A stretch of 64,000 nucleotides of DNA from NCBI GenBank assembly GCA_051453625.1, contig JBOZIK010000001.1, positions 166,938,864 through 167,002,863 on the forward strand. Reading direction: 5' to 3'. A model generated the notes under the pieces. That model was given only the letters and a program-made list of their open reading frames with translations, made no database searches and was not told the DNA's origin. The position numbers were made by a program, and so were the translations under genes. Shown piece by piece: positions 34,980-43,559 of the stretch (positions within the stretch are counted from its first letter, which is position 1; every line of letters begins with the position of its first letter). Origin of the DNA: Welwitschia mirabilis. Lineage: Eukaryota; Gnetophyta; Gnetopsida; Welwitschiales.

Positions 34980-36250
34980 TTAAACCATCTTGTACTTTGT
35001 TTCCAATTCTTCCTTTTCCATGATTAAAACCTTTAGTATTTTATTTAGATCATTGAATCGCTTTACCAATTTTTTACATTCTAAGTAAAGCTCTTGGTAG
35101 GTATCTTCAAGCTCATTTTGATCTTCTTCAATAAGATCTAGATCATTTGGCTTTGATGAGCAAGGCATGTTCTTTATGTAAGGCACTATTGCCATGAAAG
35201 AAAGTCTTTAATCTCTATCTAACTCTTGGATTGAGCTACTATCATCTTCTTCATCTACATTATTCCATATAGTAATTAAGAATGATGTCTTTGATTTCGT
35301 TTGATTTCTTCTATTATTTGGACATTTGTTTGCAACATGTCCATATCCCTTACAAGCATAGTATTAGATCTTCTTTCCTTTTTCTTGATCTTTTCTGATT
35401 TTGGAATGATCCATATTTAATCCTCTGCTTGGTTTACCTTCCTTCTTTCTTCTGTCCAAGAAATTTTTGAATCTCCTTGCCAAAATAACAACTTCATATT
35501 CATCAAGGTATTCATCTGATTTTTCATATCTATATTCTTCCTGCATAATTTTTAAAGCAAGAATTTTCTTTTTATCTATAGTAAATTTCAACTCATAAGT
35601 TAGAAGATTACCTTGAATTTCCTCAAGTGCCATTTGATTGATGTTCTTACTTTCTTTGATAACTATGACCTTTGACTCAAAACATTTTGGAAGAGATCTT
35701 AAAACATTTCAAACAATATTTTCTTCATTAATTCTCTTGCCTAGACTTGCCATAGAATTTATAATATCTATTAGTCTAGCAAAGAACTCTTGAAGAGTTT
35801 CCTCCTCTTCGATGCAAATATCTTCAAACTTAGAAATGATCATTTATAACTTTACCTAGTTCATAGTTTATGTTCCTTCATGTGCTATTTCAAGAATATC
35901 TCAACTTTCTTTAGTGGATTTATAGTTCACAATTCTTTTGAGTTTATCTGCACATGATGCACAAAAAAAAGCATTAAGATCATGAACACCTATGGTAGCC
36001 TTGGCTTTGTTGGTGGGTATCCATTAGTCTCAATATTTTTCTACCACTATGGTGATTCCATTTATGTTAGTTTTGGATAGTATAGGCACGATGTATTCAT
36101 TATAGATTACCTTCTCTATGTCTACATCTAAGGATCTAAAAAATATTCTCATATGAGCCTTCTAGTAGGCATAGTTTACCCATTAAATATGAGTGATATT
36201 CTAGTATAAAAACCATCTAAAGGATTACTCATATTTAAAGTTTAGGAGTC
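34980..36250 (-). pseudogene. Copia gag remnant (inner element)
   Basis: Read on the - strand from the PBS side. UBN2-type gag blocks: SKTNINGITIVVEKY, FCASCADKLKRIVNYKS, EIAHEGT, ISKFEDICIEEEETLQEFF, LRSLPKCFESKV, and the open frame 35633-35364 with MALEEIQGNLLTYELKF. A zinc knuckle of CX2CX4HX4C type lies at 35322-35363, reading ACKGYGHVANKC, with its first Cys changed to Tyr. The frame 35195-34980 (LIEEDQNELEDTYQELYLE) is a predicted coiled coil, as in Sirevirus gag extensions. Better preserved than the gag of the outer element. Confidence 0.87.
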
Positions 36251-36285
36251 TAGATCTATTAGGATCTATCAATCGCTTTACCTAT

Positions 36286-36296
36286 CTCTGATATCA
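36286..36296 (-). other. Primer-binding site of inner element (Met-tRNA type)
   Basis: On the - strand tgatatcagag, one G-to-A change from the standard plant copia PBS start, followed by ataggt. It lies two bases inside the 5' LTR edge at 36299. Confidence 0.8.
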
Positions 36297-36298
36297 AA

Positions 36299-37533
36299 TG
36301 AAGGATCTACAACCCTAAAGGGGAAAAGGGGGGAAGGGTGAATATGACTTAAAAAATAAATAACCTTAAAAGCTATATTTACAAGTATTAAAAACTAAAA
36401 AATATTTTTGCATATGAAATACAAAAATTAATCTGAAAGAAAGATAACTAAAAGTACAAAATACCAATAAAAAGATAGACACATAATTTATAATAGTTTG
36501 AAAAACCTCCTACTCTAGTTTTGGTGATTAGATTCTATCCAAGCATGTCTAAATCTTCATTAATTACTTATCAGGTATTTCAAGTTTACATGTAATTTTC
36601 TACAATCAGACTTTTTAGAGGCTCAGTCTCAACCTTTTAGAGAGGATGCTTTTTGGTGACAATGGTATGTCGTAATGCATAGGTTCCATCAAACCTAAAG
36701 TATAACAATGATGATATCACATTGATTAAAATGATATCACAATCCATATACGTACAATGCAAACTAATTGATCAAGTACTGATGATCACAAAAGATGTTT
36801 ATTCATTTTTGGTTAAATAGAAGATATGCCAAAATAGCTGCAATGGCTTTGATGGCTAACAAATGTATAAGAGAAACATTTTAGGATTTTACAAATGAAA
36901 TAGATTCTCCAATAGATAAAAATGGGAAGCTAATAGCTAGAAAAATCCCATTTTTATCATGACTAGTTAAATCCTTAAAATGTCTGATTGACCCCATTAG
37001 GTGTTATCATTGAAGTTGATCACCCTTATTTTATTATGGTCAACCCAATATTCTTATGTTTCCATTTCTAGTCGACCCCTCAGGATTTTGTTCTAGTCAA
37101 TCCCATGTGTAGAAAAGTATAGAACAACATTTTTACTTTACGTACAGTCAACCGCTTAGGTATTTAGTTGATCCCTTGATTAGAAAAGATGTAATCATTT
37201 TACTTCAAGTCTAATCGACCCCTTAGGAATTCGATTAACCTCTTGATGATCAAATGTAAGAAATTATTGCATAGATCTAATCGACCTAGTAGGAATCCAA
37301 TCGACTCCTTAGTAATATATCTTTGGTACTTCATGATACAAGTTTGGTTAATTCCATGGGAATTTGGTCAAGTCCTTTAAGGGTTTGAAACTTGTCAGGT
37401 TCAAGTAAGTTTTATGATAAATGATTACAGCTTTTGAGCTACAAGGATTAATATTTTCTGCAAAGAATACAACATGTTTTACTATACCAAAAAATCCTAG
37501 TTTGACATCAACTTGACAAATTATAACGCAATA
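36299..37533 (-). repeat. Inner element 5' LTR
   Basis: 1235 bp partner of 28094-29332, starting tgaaggatct on the + strand and ending gcaata. The segment 36960-37390 repeats the GTCGACC-type cluster (gtcgacccct, gtcaaccgctt, atcgaccccttaggaattcg and others). Confidence 0.92.
36960..37390. repeat. GTTGACC/GTCGAC motif cluster in inner 5' LTR
   Basis: Counterpart of 28740-29180. It keeps some unmutated cores, such as gtcgacccct near 37071, where the other LTR has gttgatccct. Comparing the two copies suggests that the ancestral unit was CpG-containing. Confidence 0.8.
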
Positions 37534-37538
37534 TATAC
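37534..37538. other. Target-site duplication, right
   Basis: tatac, pairs with gatac at 28089-28093. Confidence 0.65.
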
Positions 37539-38090
37539 TAATATAAACTCAAAGAATCTCATCTTAGAGCCATTAACTATGTAAATTAAACTCTAAACTA
37601 TGAAATTTGGTTTTCTAGAGATACTTCATTAGATCTATTTATTTTTTGTAATACTAATTGTGTTAGTTCTAGATATGATAGGAAATGTACTAGTGGTTAT
37701 TACATTTTCTTAGTTATTATCTAGTTACTTATCCTCCTAAGAAATAAATCTTTATAGCCTTATCAACCATTGAAGTGGAATATGTGATCACTGGTAGTTG
37801 TATATTTAAAGTCTTATAGATCCATCATGTTTTACAAGATTTTAATATTCACAAAACCAATACCCCTATTTTCTATGATAATTCAAGTATCATAAATATT
37901 TTTAAGAAGTTTTTTCTCTACTCTAGAACTAAACATATTGACATGTAATACTATGTCATTAGAGATCATGTTAAAACTAAGGATATCATACTTGAATATG
38001 CATCCATTTATTATTAACTTGTTTATATTATCACTAAACTATTTTTCAAGATTTTTTTTTACTTATTTTTATAAATATTTAAACCTTGAT
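37539..38090 (+). pseudogene. Copia RNase H remnant (outer element, resumed)
   Basis: After the inner element the outer polyprotein continues: LKESHLRAI (about 37552), SRYDRKCTSGYYIFL (about 37660), then SMIIQVS and SRTKHIDM at 37922-37945, the standard RNase H blocks of copia elements, ending near ITKLFFKI. Stops and frame changes throughout. It lines up with the RT that breaks off at 28088. Confidence 0.85.
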
Positions 38091-38229
38091 CCCTCTTCTT
38101 AAATACTTGTTTATTTTATTTTTTTCCCTCTTCACTTCTTTATTCATAAGCTCTCAACTCTTTAAATTTCTTTCATCATACCTTTATAGTCCAAAGTTTT
38201 TTATTTTTAATTCATGAATTTTTCTATTA

Positions 38230-38480
38230 GAAGGACAACCCATTATTACATCCGATTGACCTCTAGTGGGTAATCTACCCTTATCTCTAGATTGATTACT
38301 TTCTTCTTGGTTTTAAGAGGTCATGTTTTTTTGACTTTGAAGGTCGACCATGCTTCTCAAGTGTTAACTATCAAGTGGTAATGGTCAACTTCTATTCTTA
38401 AATGGTTGATTTTCCTTCATTAATAAATGTCATTTTTCTTTGAAATAGTGGACTAATTACCCTATAGGTCATCTGCTCAT
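38230..38480. repeat. GTTGACC/GGTCGACC motif cluster between pol and third ORF (outer element)
   Basis: Variants gattgacctct, ttgactttgaaggtcgaccat, atggtcaactt and atggttgatttt lie in about 250 bp just after RNase H. Same motif type and same relative place as 31840-32060 in the inner element. Confidence 0.6.
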
Positions 38481-39109
38481 TGTTTAACTTATTTAAATCT
38501 ATAGATTTTTAACTAGGGTTCTAATTTTCATTTCATCTTGTCTTAAGTTATAGTGTAACCTTCCACTTGTTTTCATTCCTAGACATAGTGTTGACCATTT
38601 TTCAACATTTCGAAGATAATTTAAGAGATTTTATTCATTTTCTTTATATCTTTCATTAGTTTTTGCCTATACTTTTCATGTTTCTCTTAAATTTTTTAAC
38701 ATTTTCTTATTCCTTTTAAACTTATTTTATTCCATATTTTTTCTCACTATTTTTTTTGAGATCTTATACTTGCTAGCCTTTATTTATTTACTTTAGACCA
38801 GTTTTACCTAAATTATATACTTCTATATGCATTTAAAACATAATATATTTTTTCCCCTTGATCTAAATTATTAAATATGTTTTTTTCACTTCTCTTAGAA
38901 TTTATTAAATACTTAATTTAGTTTCCTTAGCTATTATTTTATTCAAAATAGAATTTTTTTTGAATTTATAGCATGAAAATCTTAATCTATTAAATTTGTA
39001 TCATCTAGAATTTTTCTATCTCTTGATATCCACCATCTTATGCAAAATTCCTTTTCTATTTATTTTTTTAAACTCTCATATATTATTATTTTTCCTCAAT
39101 GGTTGTAAT
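38481..39109. other. Outer element spacer, T-rich, no gene seen
   Basis: T-rich, non-coding segment between the motif cluster and the third ORF of the outer element. Confidence 0.5.
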
Positions 39110-40480
39110 AGTATGTCTTAAATGCAAGATGATACCAAGACTATCTTGTATAACTAAGGAAAAGGAGTCAAGAAATCTTCTTCTTGTTAGGTTGACTTAT
39201 TTGATAGGATGGGAAAACAAGATTAAATGAAATTTAAAAATGATTTTAGGACTAAAATAGCACTTAGAAAACATTCTATCTAGTTAAAGCCCTTTAAATC
39301 CATATGATTACCAACGAAGAAAATTTTTTAGTATTAGGAAGAAAAATCATTACTTATGCCTTATTGGGAGGTGATAGCGGAGATAGTTGGCTTATTCTAT
39401 GCTAATATAGAGATTATTTCTATTTGAGATTCAGTTATCAGAATGATGATCTTAGAGATAGACTTCTAGGTAACTCCATATATATTTTATAAATGTTAGA
39501 TATTCCTAGAGATAGTGTTCACAACCTACCCTTTGATTATTCAAAGCAGTTTCATCATGCTCTAGACTTATATGGAGTAGAGTTTGGCTAGGAGGAATGC
39601 ACATCATTTAGAGAATAATACGTAATGATATTATATTATGTTTTATACCTTATTTTTATATATATTCTCTTACCTTTCAAAAATCACAGAGATGATGTAA
39701 TATTGTATAAACTTAGATTTCTCCATTGGTTTTACATTCAATAAAAGATAGATGCACTAATGGTAATTTTAAATTCTTAGTGCACATCATTCAATATGAG
39801 AACAGGATGCTTAGATATGGATGGTTTATTATGGAATCATGTTGATACTTTAGAGTTCTCCTTCCTCAAAGGAATGTCATGATTTTAAATCCATCTTAGC
39901 CTTTGAACTACTCCACTTTAGCATGCATGTATATCTTTGAGACTAATCCTATACATAGGCCTCCCCAATGTAGAATAGTAACATCATCATAGGCTCCTTT
40001 CTTAGGTGCTCATTCACATGCTTAATACTCTTGAAGGACTACAAGTCCTATGATTAACTTACACACATTCATAATACTAGATTCTATAAGTAGAAGAAGT
40101 CCCAGAATCATATGCTATGTGTCCTTCAAGAAATGCAAAGGGATGCATCATAGGACTTTAAAGCTACATTAATGATACCCTTTTACATAGAGATATTGTT
40201 ACCTACTCCTCCACTAGATTATCTAAGTTTAAAGATAAAGGAGGAGAAGACAAATGAGAAGGTGGCTGAGGAGGATAATGATATTCTAGAAAAGGAGGAT
40301 ATTAAATCAAAGAAGGAAGAGGAGACAAAGAAGGGAGAGGAGGAGACAAAGAAGGGAGAGGATGAGGAGTTAAAAGAAGAAAAGGAGCAATCAAAGGAGG
40401 AGAAAAAAGGAAGACACAAGAGGCTCTTAATCCATCTTCTAGGAGGATTAAAACACCACCAAAGCCACTACATCTATTAG
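39110..40480 (+). pseudogene. Envelope-like third ORF of outer Sirevirus (decayed)
   Basis: Broken reading frame in the place of the Sirevirus extra ORF. Blocks with coding character: MPYWEVIAEIVGLFYANIEI (about 39357-39420), which matches the conserved FYAN segment of the putative plant transposon protein domain; YKLRFLHWFYIQ (about 39705); and GCLDMDGLLWNH (about 39808). The open frame at 40172-40480 (102 codons) is the C-terminal part: PTPPLDYLSLK, then a Lys/Glu-rich tract with a repeated EETKKGE unit (about 40300-40400), then a basic end. The inner element's third ORF also ends in an acidic Glu-rich tail. Several stops precede 40172, so it is not a host gene. Confidence 0.6.
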
Positions 40481-40782
40481 ACCCATAAGAGGATTATTCA
40501 TTAGGATAGGGTCTTAGGACATCTTTGTAATACATGCAATGCCATTTTCATTCTAGTGATCTCTCTAATTCATAATAGTTTAGCATGGTAATGTTCATAG
40601 ATTCTTCTACTATATGGTCTACTTGTCCATCATCGATCACTTCTTCTCATGTAGCTCATAGTTGTGATTACATTTCTTAATTAGGATTAGATAACAATTC
40701 TAATTAGTCTTGTTTTATGCTCTTTTACTCTTTTTCATTGCACTACTACATTCTAATTAGCACTTGATATCTCCCTTGTCAT

Positions 40783-40812
40783 TGATGACAAAGGGAAAGA
40801 GATAGTTATTAT
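40783..40812 (+). other. Extra PPT-like site in outer element
   Basis: cattgatgacaaagggaaagagat has the form of the purine primer that precedes Sirevirus 3' LTRs but lies about 390 bp upstream of the LTR. The inner element has a similar second site at about 29740-29771. Confidence 0.5.
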
Positions 40813-41151
40813 GTTACTTTTCATGTTACTTTTACCACATTTTTACAAATCTAACTTTATTTTTAGAAATGCCTTTCTTATTTTGTGTTATAATATTTGT
40901 ATTGATCTATTTTATATAGGATATAAAAAAAATTTTAAGTCATATCTACTTTAGTTATGGTATACTCTTGAGGTAATTGCTAAAGCCTTTACTCTAAAAT
41001 TAGTTTAAAGTATTTTCTAGAATTATGTAGTTTCTTTTTATATAGTAAGTAAAAATAGAAACTTACTTCATTATGAATTAGGCATAGACTTAGAGGGAGC
41101 TATAATTTATGAAGAGCTTACATTTAGAATGACCTTACATTTTCAATTTAG

Positions 41152-41174
41152 TTATCAATGATAAAGATGAAGAT
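41152..41174 (+). other. Decayed polypurine tract of outer element
   Basis: ttatcaatgataaagatgaagat sits at the start of the inferred 3' LTR and lines up with the PPT form seen at 40783 and in the inner element. Confidence 0.45.
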
Positions 41175-42267
41175 TTCTACACCTCCCAATTATTAGTTGA
41201 TGATAAGCCAAATCTTATCCTAAATGATCAATGCAGTAATGCTTTTTGAAGTTAAATTTAATTCCTTAGAGTTAAAAATAGAACATGTTTATAAAGGTAA
41301 GAGAAACACCAGAAGCATAAGATAATAGTCAAAGATTAAACCATGCAAAAACTAAAGTAAATGTATGAAAACTCTTTATATCATTAATTATCATTCTCCA
41401 AGGATTAACAACATGTTATTCAAGAAGTGGAAAGATGCAACTAGTGGTTGACTAGCTCCCAAATAGGAGTTAACCACTAGATGATTGACTGGAAGAAATT
41501 TAAGGGTTTACTATCCTCAAATAATTTTAAAACATATCTTATGGGGTCAACCAACTCTAGTAGTAGGTTGATCGCTTGTAGTTATGAAATTCTTTGAGGA
41601 TTGACTATGTCATTAGATAGGTTAATCGCTAGTCTAATGTAAGCAAAAATCTAGTTTTTATAGACTATTGACAATCATTAGAACAACATCTTGAGAAGAT
41701 AAACAACCATATAGAAAGTTTTAATAGTTATATTGCTCATCATCTTGGCCTACAACAATTAAAGTATTCTTTGTATACATGATTTACCTATTATAGTGAT
41801 TACCACCTTTTATCAAAATCACTGTAGCACTCTTCTAAGAATTCTTATTTCTTCTACTATACTCTTTGACTATATTTAATTATTCTATGCTAAATTGTGA
41901 AATTAAGTAATTTGAATTAGCTTATATTTATGACTAATAATTTTCAAACAATCCTAATTGTATTGATGTAGGACTATTACAAAGTCTCGTTGAATGTGTG
42001 GTTGGAAGATACACTTGAAATAAAGAAAAATAAGCTCATTTTAGTTACCTTATATCTATTACACTTTATGGTTTAGCTAAATTCTTATGCTTAATTATTA
42101 TATGCATTTTTAATTGTATGAATTATCATCATAGTTAATTTAGCAGTAGTTACTATATAATTAGATGGTAGATTACATTATGCAAACTAAGTGTTAAACA
42201 TTTAAATTATAAAAACTATTCTAGCTATCCTATTCATTCCTCCCCTCTAGGATAGCTGGTCCTAACG
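41175..42267 (+). repeat. Outer element 3' LTR
   Basis: The 3' half (about 41695-42267) aligns with 22660-23233. The 5' half has no partner in the window; its start is placed just after the PPT-like sequence, so it is uncertain by tens of bases. The segment 41440-41640 carries GTTGAC motifs (gtggttgactag, gttaaccac, gattgactgg, ggtcaacc, ggttgatcgc, ggttaatcgc), as in the LTRs of the inner element. Confidence 0.75.
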
Positions 42268-42430
42268 CCAACTACTTCATCAAATGCTACTATATGAAAA
42301 TTTCAGTAAATCCACCAAATGCTATAAGACAAAGATGCTAATAACACTACTAAATACTACAACATAAAGATTTCAACCACTCTATAAACACTATAAGACA
42401 AAATATTAATCATTTCATCTAACATAAAAG
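42268..42430. repeat. Degenerate minisatellite next to outer 3' LTR
   Basis: About four to five drifted units of about 33-38 bp, each containing a form of cca(a/c)atgctataagacaaagat followed by ttaac/ttcaa. It begins exactly where LTR homology ends. Confidence 0.6.
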
Positions 42431-43559
42431 GAAAAAAAACCCCAACTACCTCAAACTTATTCTTAACTATAGAAAGGTCCAAGAGCCTTATTTATAATCA
42501 TCCTTTGGTAATGAGAGCAATCATTCTTAAAGGAAGCACTCTTCTATCATGTATTTATAGTTTTTTTTACTTTGAGAATGGACTAATATTGAGGCTATCT
42601 TGATGTTTCTCTTCCAAGATTGAGTTTTTCTTCATTGATATAACACATAGTTTCTTATTGGAAATAAATGTAGTAGTTTCATCTCTTAATTTTTACTTGT
42701 GATTTAGTTCATACTTTAAATACTTGATATGAATTAACATTTTTGCTAAGATATTTATATTTCTAAGTGAATCCTTCTTGTCCATATTCTAGTCTGTAAT
42801 TTAATTTTTTTTGATAGTTCATAGGATATATTTCCTATTTATCATTCTTATGAACAAGCTATAATGAATTAAAATGATAGAAGAATTTCATAATGTCACC
42901 AAGATTTAAGTCATAATAAACTTGGCATATTTTGGAATTTAAATGGAACCTTTAATATATATTTAAATGGAATTCTTTCCTATTATTGAAATATTTAAGT
43001 TAGTCCTTAAGCTCTATGTCCATTTTCAAGATCTTATTTATTTATTTCCTTCTTCATTTTTATTCTCAACTTGAAGTTTTTGTTAAATCTCTTTGCTAGA
43101 ATAGAGTGTATTGCTTTACTATTTTCTACCACAAGTATCCCTGAGGAGCAAATGATACTAAGACCTTTTTACAATGAAGGATATAGTTGTTAATTATTAA
43201 AGCTAGTTTTAAATAGTAAATATGATTAGACCATTCCTTGGTTTATTAGGGGCTTATGATAAAAACTTCACACTCATCTTTAGAACATAGAAAGTGAAGT
43301 TTTTGATGAAAATTTGTAGGTATCCTTTAATAACTTAAATTATCTACTTGATGATGAAAAGGATTCTTTAATTTTTATTGATGAAGATAGGAAAAATCCC
43401 TTATTAATTTAATCTTTGTTAAGGTAGGATCAAGAAGCTAAATTGATATAGTTATTCCAACAAAAGTAACAAACCTTTTATTAGATTCATATAGATTTAC
43501 ATGACATTTCTTGTAACATTATTCAACATAAAATCTATCTTGAGAATAATGTGAAATCT
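42431..43559. other. AT-rich DNA, no gene seen
   Basis: The segment before the gypsy pol. A gag or protease would be expected upstream of it, but I could not recognise one. Confidence 0.4.

Larger units (their letters stand above)
28094..37533 (-). mobile_element. Inner Ty1/copia (Sirevirus-type) retrotransposon, complete but defective
   Basis: About 9.44 kb on the - strand, bounded by two LTRs (36299-37533 is 5', 28094-29332 is 3') and a near-matching 5-bp duplication. Inside, read on the - strand: PBS, gag with zinc knuckle, coiled coil, protease, partial integrase, RT, RNase H, GTTGAC-rich spacer, envelope-like ORF, two PPT-like sites. Gaps at 29925-30697, 30931-30940 and 34572-34671 make the length approximate. 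It inserted into the pol gene of the outer element and is therefore younger than it. The two LTRs look roughly four-fifths identical by eye, so the insertion is old. Confidence 0.9.
22660..42267 (+). mobile_element. Outer Ty1/copia (Sirevirus-type) retrotransposon, interrupted
   Basis: Full span of a + strand copia element. Order: truncated 5' LTR (22660-23233), PBS, gag, protease-like motif, GAG-pre-integrase, integrase, RT, [inner - strand element 28094-37533], RNase H, GTTGAC-rich spacer, envelope-like third ORF, 3' LTR (41175-42267). Domain order PR-IN-RT-RH is diagnostic of Ty1/copia. The coiled-coil-rich gag extension and the extra ORF after RNase H point to the Sirevirus (SIRE/Maximus) lineage. 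Two assembly gaps fall in integrase (25689-25845 and 26153-26715). Every coding block has stops or frameshifts, so the element is dead. Confidence 0.85.

Noticed and set aside
28094-37533. An endogenous pararetrovirus
   Set aside because: LTRs, a Met-tRNA PBS, a PPT and PR-IN-RT-RH order identify a Ty1/copia retrotransposon; no movement or coat protein motifs were seen.
40172-40480. 102-codon Lys/Glu-rich frame as a host gene
   Set aside because: It lies inside the outer Sirevirus and is the surviving end of its third ORF.
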